Shown here: positions 45,000-53,610 of the stretch, one piece after another
Layout: each line of letters begins with the position of its first letter
How positions within the stretch are numbered: position 1 is the stretch's first letter
NCBI RefSeq assembly: GCF_000430665.1
Contig: NZ_AUML01000029.1
Span: 1-64,000 of the forward strand
Length of the DNA stretch: 64,000 nt
Reading direction: 5' to 3'
Source of the DNA: Aquimarina muelleri DSM 19832
Lineage (GTDB): Bacteria > Bacteroidota > Bacteroidia > Flavobacteriales > Flavobacteriaceae
The notes under the pieces: generated by a model
The model's input: only the letters and a program-made list of their open reading frames with translations
What the model was told of the DNA's origin: nothing
Database searches by the model: none
Program-made: the position numbers and the translations under genes

Positions 45000-46043
45000 G
45001 TGACAACACATCAAAAATACATGCAACGATGCATTCAATTGGCAAAAAATGGCTTAGGAACTACGTATCCAAACCCAATGGTAGGTAGTGTAATTGTGCA
45101 TAATAATAAGATTATTGGTGAAGGATGGCATTATGAAGCTGGAAAGCCTCATGCAGAAGTAAATGCAATTGCTTCTGTTAAAAAAACATCTCTTTTAAAA
45201 GAATCTACAATTTATGTAAGCCTAGAACCATGTAGCCATTTTGGAAAAACCCCACCTTGTAGTGATCTTATCATAGCAAAAGGAATCAAAAAAGTAGTTA
45301 TAGGAACAATAGATACTTTTGATAAGGTTTCTGGGTCTGGTGTTCAAAAATTAATGAGCGCAGGTTGCGATGTTATAGTTGGTGTTTTAGAAAAAGAATG
45401 TGCTGACCTTAATAAGCGTTTCTTTACTTTTCATAACAAAAAACGACCATACATTATTTTAAAATGGGCAGAAACAAAAGACGGCTATATTGCCCCTGCT
45501 TCTACTAAAAAAAGAGAACCTGTGTGGATTACCAATGCATATTCAAGACAAATTGTACATAAATGGCGCGCAGAAGAACAAGCTATTCTAGTAGGTAACC
45601 AAACTGTATTAAAAGACAATCCTAAATTAACCATACGAGATTGGTTTGGGAAAAATCCCATCAGAGTTGTTATTGATCGATCTAGTAAAATTCCTAAAGA
45701 CTCTTCGGTTCTGAATCTAACTACACAAACAATATTAATCACCTCAGAGAAACATAAAAATACAAACAGCGATACTCTTATTTATGAAATTGTTGATTCG
45801 CAAAAATGTACAACAGAAGAAATCTGTGCTATTCTTTACAAACACAACATACAATCTGTAATTATAGAAGGTGGTTCACATACAATCCAATCCTTTATAG
45901 ATAAAAATCTTTGGGATGAAGCAAGAGTTTTTACAGGAAATACTATTTTTGAATCTGGAATAAAAGCTCCAGTTTATAAAGGAAAAATGGTTTCTGAAGA
46001 AAGAATAAAAACTGACGTACTAAAAACATATCAAAATGATTAA
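45000..46043 (+). CDS. ribD: Riboflavin biosynthesis deaminase/reductase RibD
   Basis: Two-domain enzyme of riboflavin synthesis: deaminates, then reduces, the pyrimidine intermediate. 347 residues. The deaminase half has the zinc site HAEVNA (His51, Glu53) and PCSHFGKTPPCSD (Cys78, Cys87); the reductase half (from about 145) has RPYIILKWAETKDGYIA, VGNQTVLKDNPKLTIRDWFG and VIIEGGSHTIQSFIDKNL. Starts at GTG 45000 (MTTHQKYMQRC), with an AAAATAAG upstream; no ATG lies close by. Overlaps the HAD gene by eight bases. Other rib genes are not in the window. Confidence 0.95.
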   Translation: MTTHQKYMQRCIQLAKNGLGTTYPNPMVGSVIVHNNKIIGEGWHYEAGKPHAEVNAIASVKKTSLLKESTIYVSLEPCSHFGKTPPCSDLIIAKGIKKVVIGTIDTFDKVSGSGVQKLMSAGCDVIVGVLEKECADLNKRFFTFHNKKRPYIILKWAETKDGYIAPASTKKREPVWITNAYSRQIVHKWRAEEQAILVGNQTVLKDNPKLTIRDWFGKNPIRVVIDRSSKIPKDSSVLNLTTQTILITSEKHKNTNSDTLIYEIVDSQKCTTEEICAILYKHNIQSVIIEGGSHTIQSFIDKNLWDEARVFTGNTIFESGIKAPVYKGKMVSEERIKTDVLKTYQND

Positions 46044-46644
46044 AACTATAATTTTTGATTTTGGCGACGTTTTTATCAATTTAGACAAGCCTGCTACAGA
46101 AAAAGCGTTTTTTAAATTAAAAAACATATCTTTTGCTACAGAAACAAAAAAAATAACTAAACATTATGAAACAGGAATTATCTCTACTCCCGAATTTATT
46201 AATAACTTCAAAACAGTAATCCCTGAAGCTTCAGAAAATCAAATTATAGATGCCTGGAATGCTATTCTGTTAGATTTCCCAAAACACCGATTAGAATTCT
46301 TAAAAAAATTAGCTACAGAAAAACAATACAAACTAATTTTATTAAGCAACACTAATGAATTGCACATAAATTGGATCAAAAACCATATTTCATTTTATCC
46401 AGTATTCAAATCTTGTTTTGATGCTTTTTATCTTTCACACGAAATCAATTTACGCAAACCTGAAATAGATATTTTTAAATTTGTTTTAAAAGAACATCAA
46501 TTAAATCCTGAAGAAACATTATTTATTGATGACACTAAAGAGAACACAAATGCTGCTGCAACACTTAAAATCCATACTTGGAATAACAATCCAAAAACAG
46601 AAGATATAATCGATTTATTTACCATAAAATCTGATTTATTTTGA
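46036..46644 (+). CDS. HAD-family hydrolase
   Basis: 202 residues of the haloacid dehalogenase superfamily: motif I IIFDFGDVFINL (nucleophile Asp8, with Asp11-type partner), motif II LILLSNTNELHINW, motif III lysine in LRKPEIDIFKFVL, motif IV TLFIDDTKENTNAA. The helical cap between motifs I and II is short (class I). It acts as a phosphatase on an unknown small substrate. Overlaps the end of ribD by eight bases, so it is translationally coupled with it; several flavobacteria use a HAD phosphatase after RibD to make the riboflavin intermediate, so such a role is a reasonable guess. Confidence 0.88.
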   Translation: MIKTIIFDFGDVFINLDKPATEKAFFKLKNISFATETKKITKHYETGIISTPEFINNFKTVIPEASENQIIDAWNAILLDFPKHRLEFLKKLATEKQYKLILLSNTNELHINWIKNHISFYPVFKSCFDAFYLSHEINLRKPEIDIFKFVLKEHQLNPEETLFIDDTKENTNAAATLKIHTWNNNPKTEDIIDLFTIKSDLF

Positions 46645-47510
46645 TTTATTTATTTTTAAGTATAATAGCCTCTTCTTGGATTTTTGTAATCTTTAAGCTA
46701 TTTTCTAAATACAATGTAAATACACTACAAGCTATAGTTGTAAATTACATTGTTGCTTCAATTTCAGGAATAGTGGCGTATTCTGAGCCAATTAATCTGG
46801 TTATTATATCAAAGCAAGACTGGTTTTACGGAGCTATGATATTAGGAGTTGTTTTTATTTCTGTTTTCAACCTAATGGCATATACAACGCAAAAAAATGG
46901 TCTCTCTGTAGCTGCAGTAGCTAATAAAATGAGCCTAGTTATACCTATCCTATTCGGAATATTAGTATACCATGAAAGCACAGGCTTTTTAAAGATAACA
47001 GGAATCATTGTGGCAATTATAGCAGTATATCTAACTTCTATTAAGACTAACAATGACATTTCTATAAAAAAAGAAAATGTAATTTTCCCTTTATTAGTAT
47101 TCATTGGCAGTGGAATCATTGACACCAGCCTTAAATTTTTAGAAACAAGCTATGTTTCTAAAAATGATATTCCAATTTTTTCTGCTACTATTTTTGTATG
47201 CGCAGCAATCATAGGTTTATCCACATTAACATATAAAGCCTTCAAAGGGTCTCTAAAAATTTCTTTAAAAAATATCATAGCCGGAATTGGATTAGGAGTA
47301 CCAAATTATTTTTCTGTTTATTTTTTAATTAAAGCATTACGCCATGATGCTATGGAAAGCTCTACTGTATTTACTATCAATAATATCATAGTGCTTTTGG
47401 TTTCTACTTTTGCAGGAATTTTACTTTTTAAAGAACGATTAATTTTAAAAAATTGGATTGGTATCTTACTAGCTATATTTAGCATTATTTTAGTAGCCTC
47501 TTCTATATAA
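46641..47510 (+). CDS. EamA-family transporter (drug/metabolite superfamily)
   Basis: 289 residues with ten hydrophobic segments in two related halves, typical of EamA. The first half has YLFLSIIASSWIFVIFKL and VVNYIVASISGIV, and ends VYLTSIKTNN; the second begins LLVFIGSGIIDTSLKF and includes GLGVPNYFSVYFLIKAL and FTINNIIVLLVSTFAG. It moves an unknown small metabolite across the inner membrane. Starts at TTG 46641, overlapping the HAD stop by four bases. The lack of any ATG close to the N-terminal helix supports this start. Confidence 0.86.
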   Translation: MIYLFLSIIASSWIFVIFKLFSKYNVNTLQAIVVNYIVASISGIVAYSEPINLVIISKQDWFYGAMILGVVFISVFNLMAYTTQKNGLSVAAVANKMSLVIPILFGILVYHESTGFLKITGIIVAIIAVYLTSIKTNNDISIKKENVIFPLLVFIGSGIIDTSLKFLETSYVSKNDIPIFSATIFVCAAIIGLSTLTYKAFKGSLKISLKNIIAGIGLGVPNYFSVYFLIKALRHDAMESSTVFTINNIIVLLVSTFAGILLFKERLILKNWIGILLAIFSIILVASSI

Positions 47511-47522
47511 AAATAGTATTAT

Positions 47523-48137
47523 TTGGAAATAGACGACACATACAAAACTATTGATTCTCCAGGAGCAGAAGTACTTTTTAAAGACAAGAACAGCAAGTTC
47601 TTTGGATATACATTCCCTATAAACAATGAAGAGGATGTTAAACAAATTATAGAAAATCTAAAAAAACAACATCATTCTGCCCGACATTGGTGTTATGCAT
47701 GGCAGATAGGAACCGAAAACATAAAATATCGTGCTAATGATGATGGAGAACCTTCTAACTCTGCAGGACAACCTATCTATGGTCAAATTCTTTCCTTTGA
47801 TGTTACAAATATCCTAATTATTATTGTTCGATATTTTGGCGGAGTAAAATTAGGAGTTGGCGGCTTAATAAACGCTTACAGATCTACTGCTCAATTAGCC
47901 TTAGAGGCTTCCAAAATAACTAAAAAGACTATAAACATCAACTTTGTGATTATTTTTGAGTATAAAGACATGAATAAAGTCATGAGAATTATTAAGGAAA
48001 ATAACCTTAACATCTATAGTCAAGATCTTAACCTTAATTGCAAAATTTATATTTCTGTAAGAAAAAAGATGGTAGATAAAATAAAAGAGGTTTTCTTACC
48101 GTTGTATGAAGTAGAAATTAAAAAATTAGGGAATTAA
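47523..48137 (+). CDS. YigZ/IMPACT-family protein
   Basis: 204 residues with the UPF0029 or IMPACT domain: KDKNSKFFGYTFPINNEEDV, HSARHWCYAWQIG, RANDDGEPSNSAGQPIYGQIL and VRYFGGVKLGVGGLINAYRSTA, which is the family's conserved glycine-rich core, then a ferredoxin-like C-terminal domain. IMPACT relatives in eukaryotes regulate GCN2; the bacterial role is not established, possibly RNA- or translation-linked. Starts at TTG 47523, 13 bases after the EamA stop. Its last four bases overlap the end of the opposing thioesterase gene. Confidence 0.9.
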   Translation: MEIDDTYKTIDSPGAEVLFKDKNSKFFGYTFPINNEEDVKQIIENLKKQHHSARHWCYAWQIGTENIKYRANDDGEPSNSAGQPIYGQILSFDVTNILIIIVRYFGGVKLGVGGLINAYRSTAQLALEASKITKKTININFVIIFEYKDMNKVMRIIKENNLNIYSQDLNLNCKIYISVRKKMVDKIKEVFLPLYEVEIKKLGN

Positions 48138-48538
48138 TATTTCTTTATTTTATCAATTAAATATGGAGGACATGAAATAGGCTTTCTTGTTTCGCTATTA
48201 ACAAAAACTAAAGTTGTAGATGCTATTGTTAACAATTCTTTTTTTTGATTAAAAATTTCAAAGTCAAAAATTATTTTAATTGTAGGAATTTTCCTTAGCG
48301 TACTTTTAATAGTTAATTCATCATCGAAAAAAGCAGATTTTTTAAATTTAAAGTCCATTACAAACACTGGAAGCATGATACCGCTTTCCTCCATTGATTT
48401 ATAAGAAACCCCTAATTTTGATAACCAATCAATTCGTGCCAATTCTAAATACTGTGCATAGTTACCGTGGTGTACAACACCCATTTGATCTGTTTCAGAG
48501 TATCGTACTTTTAGTAATGTTTCCGAAGTGATAAGCAT
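48134..48538 (-). CDS. Acyl-CoA thioesterase, YbgC/4HBT type
   Basis: 134 residues with the hotdog-fold YbgC signature VRYSETDQMGVVHHGNYAQYLE, where Asp17 is the catalytic acid and the histidine pair lines the pocket, then ARIDWLSKLGVSYKSMEESGIMLP and KSTLRKIPTIKIIFDFEIF. It hydrolyses short to medium acyl-CoA esters, or acts on acyl carrier protein next to phospholipid synthesis. The tol-pal genes usually linked to ybgC are not adjacent. Tail-to-tail with the yigZ-like gene and divergent from dnaA. Confidence 0.9.
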   Translation of the reverse strand: MLITSETLLKVRYSETDQMGVVHHGNYAQYLELARIDWLSKLGVSYKSMEESGIMLPVFVMDFKFKKSAFFDDELTIKSTLRKIPTIKIIFDFEIFNQKKELLTIASTTLVFVNSETRKPISCPPYLIDKIKKY

Positions 48539-48727
48539 ATTTTAAATATATAAGTTAATTAATAGTAGTACTATCAAATTATGCGAAAAAAATAATTAAT
48601 ATTCAACCCCCTAATAGTTTTTTTTTTACATTTTTTGTTCACATATTTGTCCTGCAAAATTAGTAAGAAGTTTTTCGATAATTTCTTTTTAGTATCTTAA
48701 CAAAAAAAAGTAAATCTAACCGTAAGA
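48539..48727. promoter_or_regulatory. Divergent spacer ahead of dnaA
   Basis: 189 AT-rich bases between the thioesterase gene and dnaA, holding both promoters. A GTTCACA string at about 48640-48646 is only a partial DnaA-box match (TTGTTCACA), so a replication origin here is not supported, although dnaA is often near one. A box close to ATATTTG precedes GTCCTGCAAAA, a typical flavobacterial leader start. Confidence 0.35.
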
Positions 48728-50155
48728 ATGAATGTAACCGCGCAATCAGTTTGGGATAATTGTTTGTCTTTTATAGAAGACAATATTACACCCCAAGCTT
48801 TTAAAACTTGGTTTGAACCAATAAAAGCTGTAAAACTTACAGATGGCGCTTTAAGTATTCAAGTTCCTAGTAAATTTTTTTATGAATGGCTAGAAGAACA
48901 TTACGTAAATCTCCTTAAAGTATCTCTAACCAGAGAACTAGGAGAAGGCGCCAAGTTAGTTTATGTTATCAAGATGGAAAACACCTATGGCAACAAGAAA
49001 CCATTTACAGAAAAAATACCCAGCTCTAACAGAACACCAGTCAACTCTCAAGAAGTTGATGTCCCTATAAAAAGCAGAAATCCGGAATTAAAAAACCCGT
49101 TTATCATTCCAGGAATACGAAATGTAAAAATAGAATCTCAATTAAATCCAAATTATAATTTTGAAAATTTCTTAGAAGGAGATTCTAACAGATTAGCCCG
49201 TTCTGCAGGGATGGCAGTAGCTAACAAACCTGGAGGAACTTCTTTCAATCCCCTACTTATTTTTGGAGGAGTTGGCTTAGGCAAAACGCATTTAGCACAT
49301 GCTATTGGGGTAAACATAAAGGATAACTATCCAGAGAAAACAGTTTTATATATTTCTGCAGAGAAATTTACACAACAATATATTGAATCGGTAAAAAAGA
49401 ATAACAGAAATGATTTCATTCATTTTTATCAAATTATCGATGTGCTAATTGTTGATGACATCCAACTTTTATCTGGAAAAGCTGGAACACAAGATGTATT
49501 TTTTCATATTTTTAATCATTTACATCAAAACGGAAAGCAAGTAATCCTGACCAGCGACAAAGCTCCTGTAGATATGCAAGACATAGAACAACGCCTGCTA
49601 TCCAGATTTAAATGGGGCTTATCTGCCGAATTACATCAACCAGATTTTGAAACTCGAATTTCAATCATAAAAAATAAACTATACCGAGATGGTGTAGAAA
49701 TGCCAGAAGATATAGTTGAATTTTTAGCCAATAACATAAAAACTAATATTAGAGAACTAGAAGGTGCTATTATCTCTTTAATTGCACATTCCTCTTTTAA
49801 TAAAAAGGACATTACTATAGATCTTGCTAAAACAATAGTAGACAACTATGTTAAAAACACGAAGCGAGAGGTATCTATAGATTATATCCAAAAAGTAGTA
49901 AGCGACTATTTCCAGATGGACGTAGAAACATTACAATCTAAAACACGAAAGCGACATATCGTACAAGCACGACAGTTGGCAATGTTTTTTGCAAAAAAAC
50001 TAACAAAAGCCTCATTAGCAAGTATCGGTACTCAAATTGGCAAAAGAGATCACGCAACAGTTCTTCATGCTTGTAAAACAGTAGACAACCTATCCTCTAC
50101 AGACAAACAGTTTAAAAAATATGTAGATGATTTAAGAAAAAAGCTTACTTTGTAA
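48728..50155 (+). CDS. dnaA: Chromosomal replication initiator DnaA
   Basis: Binds origin DNA and opens it, with ATP. 475 residues: domain I (about 1-80, with WDNCLSFIEDNITPQAFKTWF), a short linker, AAA+ domain with Walker A FGGVGLGKTHLAHAIG (about 178-193), Walker B VLIVDDIQLLSGK, the sensor-1 VILTSDKAP, and the box VII arginine in LLSRFKWGLSAELHQPD, then domain IV with KTRKRHIVQARQLAMFFAK and the DnaA signature IGTQIGKRDHATVLHACKTV. Normal length. LMW phosphatase gene follows 15 bases later. Confidence 0.97.
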   Translation: MNVTAQSVWDNCLSFIEDNITPQAFKTWFEPIKAVKLTDGALSIQVPSKFFYEWLEEHYVNLLKVSLTRELGEGAKLVYVIKMENTYGNKKPFTEKIPSSNRTPVNSQEVDVPIKSRNPELKNPFIIPGIRNVKIESQLNPNYNFENFLEGDSNRLARSAGMAVANKPGGTSFNPLLIFGGVGLGKTHLAHAIGVNIKDNYPEKTVLYISAEKFTQQYIESVKKNNRNDFIHFYQIIDVLIVDDIQLLSGKAGTQDVFFHIFNHLHQNGKQVILTSDKAPVDMQDIEQRLLSRFKWGLSAELHQPDFETRISIIKNKLYRDGVEMPEDIVEFLANNIKTNIRELEGAIISLIAHSSFNKKDITIDLAKTIVDNYVKNTKREVSIDYIQKVVSDYFQMDVETLQSKTRKRHIVQARQLAMFFAKKLTKASLASIGTQIGKRDHATVLHACKTVDNLSSTDKQFKKYVDDLRKKLTL

Positions 50156-50170
50156 TTTCATAACTATCAA

Positions 50171-50635
50171 ATGAAAACCAAAATCTTAATGGTTTGCCTT
50201 GGCAATATCTGTAGATCTCCTTTAGCAGAAGGCATCCTCAAATCTAAACTGGATTTAAACAGATATACAATAGAATCTTGCGGAACCAGCGACTTTCATA
50301 TTGGCAGCAAACCAGACGAACGATCTATAAGAGTTGCTAAAGCACACCACATTGATATTACACAACAAAGAGCAGCTCAATTTGAAAAAAGTGATTTTAA
50401 AACGTATGACTACATATATGTCATGGATAGCTCTAATTACAAAAATATAATAGCTTTAACCAAAGACATTCAAGAAAAAGAAAAAGTAGAATACATTCTT
50501 AACGAACTACACCCCAAGAAAAACCTTGATGTTCCAGACCCATATCATGGAGGAAAACAAGGTTTTGAAGAAGTTTTTCAAATGCTAGACAAAGCATGCG
50601 ATAATATTGCATCAAAACTTAAAACAATAGATTAG
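50171..50635 (+). CDS. Low molecular weight protein-tyrosine phosphatase
   Basis: 154 residues with the P-loop VCLGNICRSPLAEGIL, C(x)5R with nucleophile Cys9 and Arg15, and the acid loop DVPDPYHGGKQGF, whose aspartate is the general acid. Such enzymes remove phosphate from phosphotyrosine, often controlling polysaccharide export, but no capsule genes are near. It follows dnaA by 15 bases and precedes an RsmI-like gene, the same trio known from other Flavobacteriaceae. Cytoplasmic. Confidence 0.92.
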   Translation: MKTKILMVCLGNICRSPLAEGILKSKLDLNRYTIESCGTSDFHIGSKPDERSIRVAKAHHIDITQQRAAQFEKSDFKTYDYIYVMDSSNYKNIIALTKDIQEKEKVEYILNELHPKKNLDVPDPYHGGKQGFEEVFQMLDKACDNIASKLKTID

Positions 50636-50844
50636 CTTTATACTTGTTTAAACAAGCAAACAGCAAAGACCTTTTAATGATAAATCATTATTACCTCTCT
50701 ACAAATACTATATAAGTAAATAATAACGTTACAATAGTTGTCTATAAAAAAATAATATTAAATTAGTACAAATTCGATAATATATTATATTCAGCGTTTT
50801 TAGATTCTTCAGACAAATCTAATCAAAATCAGCTATAAAAACTT

Positions 50845-51573
50845 ATGGAACCCAAACCCTTAGACACCAAAGGCAAACTATACCTAATCCCAACACGTTT
50901 AGGAGACGATATGCCCTTAGAAGTACTTCCTATATCTATTAAAAAAGTATTAGAACAAGTCAATCATTATATTGTAGAAAATGAAAAACCAGCCAGAAGA
51001 TTTATAAAAAAAGTAAGTCCTAGCAAATCTCAACGCTCCTTGGTAATAAACACTGTTAACAAATACACTGACATCTCCGAAATCCCCAGTTATCTAACCC
51101 CTTGTTTAAATGGAGAGTCCATTGGATTATTATCAGATGCAGGATGTCCTGGAGTTGCTGACCCTGGAGCTGAAGTAGTAAAAATTGCTCATGAAAAAGG
51201 AATACCTGTCACACCACTTGTTGGACCATCCTCTATATTATTAGCAATGATGAGCAGCGGAATGAATGGCCAAAGTTTTACTTTTAACGGATATCTCCCT
51301 ATTGATAAAAACGAAAGAAAATCAGCTATAAAACAATTAGAAAAAACCTCATTTGAAAAAAGTCAAGCACAAATATTTATTGAAACCCCATACAGAAATG
51401 ACAAAATGTTTGATGATCTAAAAACAATACTGAATGAAAATACTCGACTTTGCATTGCTTGCGACATCACACTAACAACTGAATTTATTGCTACCAAAAC
51501 TGTAGCAAAATGGAAACAAGAAGAGGTAAGTCTTCACAAAAGACCCACTATATATATCATACAAAAGGACTAG
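50845..51573 (+). CDS. RsmI-like SAM-dependent methyltransferase (tetrapyrrole methylase fold)
   Basis: 242 residues of the tetrapyrrole methylase superfamily: KGKLYLIPTRLGDDMPLEVLP (family start variant), the GLLSDAGCPGVADPGAEVV loop, TPLVGPSSILLAMMSSGMNG and FTFNGYLP, as in RsmI, which 2'-O-methylates C1402 of 16S rRNA. This is a known short variant of the RsmI family found with dnaA in Bacteroidota; the target may differ. A hairpin (TTAGATT / AATCTAA, 50800-50822) lies in its leader. Convergent with the next gene by eight bases. Confidence 0.85.
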   Translation: MEPKPLDTKGKLYLIPTRLGDDMPLEVLPISIKKVLEQVNHYIVENEKPARRFIKKVSPSKSQRSLVINTVNKYTDISEIPSYLTPCLNGESIGLLSDAGCPGVADPGAEVVKIAHEKGIPVTPLVGPSSILLAMMSSGMNGQSFTFNGYLPIDKNERKSAIKQLEKTSFEKSQAQIFIETPYRNDKMFDDLKTILNENTRLCIACDITLTTEFIATKTVAKWKQEEVSLHKRPTIYIIQKD

Positions 51574-51580
51574 AAAAAAA

Positions 51581-52225
51581 TCAGAAAACCACTTTTGCTT
51601 TTCTATCCGCAACTACAAAAGAAGTATCATATCCTCCAAATCTTTTCATATAGTAACGGATAGTTGTACCGAAAGCATCTGCAAAGCCCTCTACTCCACC
51701 ACTACGGAGATACTTTTTTACAGCACCAGGACCAGACAAATGAGCAGCTGCAAGAATCCCTGATTCTGTCACCTCTACTCCATTAATTTTTTTAGAACTA
51801 AACCATTTAATATCCCTACGCAAAATCCATTTATTTCTGGACAAATTAGCATAAAATGCTTTTTCTTGAAGCTCTGGATTATCTAAAAAATCAGACTTTT
51901 TAAAACCCTTAACCCCTAACAAAGCAAGAGTACCTTTGCCAAATTGATATTTACCCAAATAACCAAACTGATTTACAACCCCGTAGTCTCCTCTAGACTC
52001 CTTAAAAGCAAGAGCTTCTTTAAAACCTACATAAGATTTACCTAGTTTTAAAGAAACAAATGTATTGTCATCTTCTATCTCATCAAAATTAGGTGCAACA
52101 TAGTACAAGTCTAAGCCTGCCGTACTATACGAACTAAGATCTAAGTCCTCTTTTTTTGTAAAACTTAACAAACACACTCCACCAATTGTAAGTAATACCG
52201 ATGATCCTATTATCCTTTTTATCAT
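51581..52225 (-). CDS. Lytic transglycosylase-like secreted protein
   Basis: 214 residues with an N-terminal hydrophobic segment (RIIGSSVLLTIGGVCLLSF) and the transglycosylase-like motif ALAFKESRGDYGVVNQFGYLGKYQFGKGTL, whose Glu (in KES) matches the catalytic residue of SLT-type enzymes. The region LAAAHLSGPGAVKKYLRSGG fits the end of the same fold. It probably cuts glycan strands in the periplasm or hydrolyses a related polymer. Such proteins are often labelled 'peptidoglycan-binding' in flavobacteria. Single gene with its own -7 box at 52286-52293 and a structured leader. Confidence 0.75.
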   Translation of the reverse strand: MIKRIIGSSVLLTIGGVCLLSFTKKEDLDLSSYSTAGLDLYYVAPNFDEIEDDNTFVSLKLGKSYVGFKEALAFKESRGDYGVVNQFGYLGKYQFGKGTLALLGVKGFKKSDFLDNPELQEKAFYANLSRNKWILRRDIKWFSSKKINGVEVTESGILAAAHLSGPGAVKKYLRSGGVEGFADAFGTTIRYYMKRFGGYDTSFVVADRKAKVVF

Positions 52226-52237
52226 ATAAAAATTTTC

Positions 52238-52272
52238 TAAGTAGCCACCTTAAAGATGTCCCCATCTACTTA
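52238..52272 (-). promoter_or_regulatory. Leader hairpin of the transglycosylase-like gene
   Basis: On the minus strand TAAGTAG pairs with CTACTTA around a purine-rich 21-base loop containing GGGGACATC and GGTGG. It lies within the predicted 55-base untranslated leader. No known riboswitch class is recognised. Confidence 0.4.
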
Positions 52273-52285
52273 AATTTTTGCGGTG

Positions 52286-52293
52286 CAAATATA
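52286..52293 (-). promoter_or_regulatory. -7 box of the transglycosylase-like gene
   Basis: The minus strand reads TATATTTG followed by CACC, matching TAnnTTTG, about 60 bases ahead of the start codon. TTG not found at the expected distance. Confidence 0.5.
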
Positions 52294-52474
52294 CAACTTT
52301 TATTTTAAAAAAAAATATCATCATAAAAAACAATTATAATACTGTAAAACAGTGTTTTACGTTAAAAAAAAGTGTTAAAAACGACTAAAAACCCTTCTAA
52401 AAACACACTTAAACGTCGAATCATATCTTTTTAACGAATAAAAATACTCTATCAACAAGAGTATCATTCATAAA

Positions 52475-52510
52475 AAAAACCACAACTTTGTTAATAAGAT
52501 GTGGTTTTTT
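52475..52510 (-). terminator. Terminator after mltG
   Basis: AAAACCACA pairs with TGTGGTTTT around a 15-base loop; on the minus strand a run of eight T follows, about 60 bases past the mltG stop. It would also work on the plus strand. Confidence 0.75.
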
Positions 52511-52566
52511 GAACTGAAAAAATAGTAAACATACTATTTTTTTTATACGATAATAACTAATAAATA

Positions 52567-53610
52567 TTATCGCTTTATTCCTTTTTTATTAATCCAATCA
52601 ACATATTGTTTTTTATTATTATTATGTTGTTTTAATGTTTTTGCAAATTTATGATACCCTATATTTCCAACATCTGCCACAAAAAAGTAATATTCATGCT
52701 TTTCATAATTAAGAACAGCATCTATAGAAGAAATATCTGGCATCGCGATTGGCCCCGGAGGCAAAGTCATATATTTATACGTATTATATGGACTATCTAT
52801 TTCTAAATCTTTATACAAAACTCTTTTTATAACTGTATCCCAATCATTACGATGTTTTTTTATTGCATAAATAACCGTAGGATCAGCATCCAATTTCCAT
52901 CCATTTTTATACCTATTCATATACACACCTGCAACCCTAGCACGCTCATCAACCTTAGCTGTTTCTTTCTGAACAATTGAAGCAACAGTAATAACTTCAT
53001 TTTTTGTCAATCCTATTTGCTTTGTTTTCAAAACACGTGAATCGTTCCAAAATCTATTATATTCTTTAAACATTCTTTCTCTAAACTGTTGTGCAGAAGT
53101 GTTCCAAAAAAATTCGTATTTATTCGGTATGTACATCGCTAATGCTGTTTCTAAAGAGAAATCTTTTGATTTTAAAAAAACCTCATCTTTAAAAGATTTT
53201 AACAACGAAAGACTATCCGCCTCGATCTGCGATGCAATTCTGCCTGCCAAATTCTCGAGTCTTTCTTGATTATTAAAACTTATCTGAACAGGTGAATTTT
53301 TACTCCTCAGTACATTTATTATCTGGTTATTGTTTAAATTTTTCTTCAAGATATACCTTCCTGCCTTTATTTTTTCTACATACCCTTTTTTCCTAGCTAT
53401 CCTATCAAAACTATAAATATCTTTAAGCGCAGGGCTAATAAGCTCAATAAGCTCTGTGTAAGTAGCCCCAGTAGGCACATAAAGAACCTTTGTTTCTGTT
53501 TCAAATTTAGTGTTCGGTGAGAACACAGCCTGATACACATAATATGCAAAAACTCCTCCAGCAATTAAGCCTAACCCTGCAATAACGAATAATATTTTTT
53601 TAATGTACAT
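52567..53610 (-). CDS. mltG: Endolytic murein transglycosylase MltG
   Basis: Cuts nascent glycan strands next to the elongating or dividing synthase and so sets strand length. 347 residues: N-terminal transmembrane helix (about 7-28), a LysM-like extracytoplasmic region, and the YceG domain with catalytic glutamate in SIVQKETAKVDERARVAGVYMNR (Glu216), LDADPTVIYAIK and SPYNTYKYMTLPPGPIAMP. Normal length. Overlaps the GNAT gene by 11 bases and follows dapF, forming dapF-GNAT-mltG, a sensible cell-wall operon. Confidence 0.95.
   Translation of the reverse strand: MYIKKILFVIAGLGLIAGGVFAYYVYQAVFSPNTKFETETKVLYVPTGATYTELIELISPALKDIYSFDRIARKKGYVEKIKAGRYILKKNLNNNQIINVLRSKNSPVQISFNNQERLENLAGRIASQIEADSLSLLKSFKDEVFLKSKDFSLETALAMYIPNKYEFFWNTSAQQFRERMFKEYNRFWNDSRVLKTKQIGLTKNEVITVASIVQKETAKVDERARVAGVYMNRYKNGWKLDADPTVIYAIKKHRNDWDTVIKRVLYKDLEIDSPYNTYKYMTLPPGPIAMPDISSIDAVLNYEKHEYYFFVADVGNIGYHKFAKTLKQHNNNKKQYVDWINKKGIKR

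Larger units (their letters stand above)
52226..52566. other. Intergenic region packed with inverted repeats
   Basis: 341 bases between the transglycosylase-like gene and mltG with no reading frame. It holds a leader hairpin (52238-52272), a -7 box (52286-52293), interlocking palindromes at 52341-52360 (ACTGT-AAA-ACAGT overlapping GTAAAAC-AGT-GTTTTAC), a 7-bp stem at 52444-52464 (ATACTCT / AGAGTAT), a terminator (52475-52510) and an AT stem at 52517-52545. An unrecognised small RNA between 52340 and 52470 is possible. Confidence 0.5.

Noticed and set aside
48539-48727. Replication origin next to dnaA
   Set aside because: Only one weak DnaA-box-like string (TTGTTCACA) was found; clusters of TTATCCACA-type boxes are missing.
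50643-50656. CTTGTTTAAACAAG palindrome after the phosphatase gene as terminator
   Set aside because: No T run follows, so it is probably not a rho-independent terminator.
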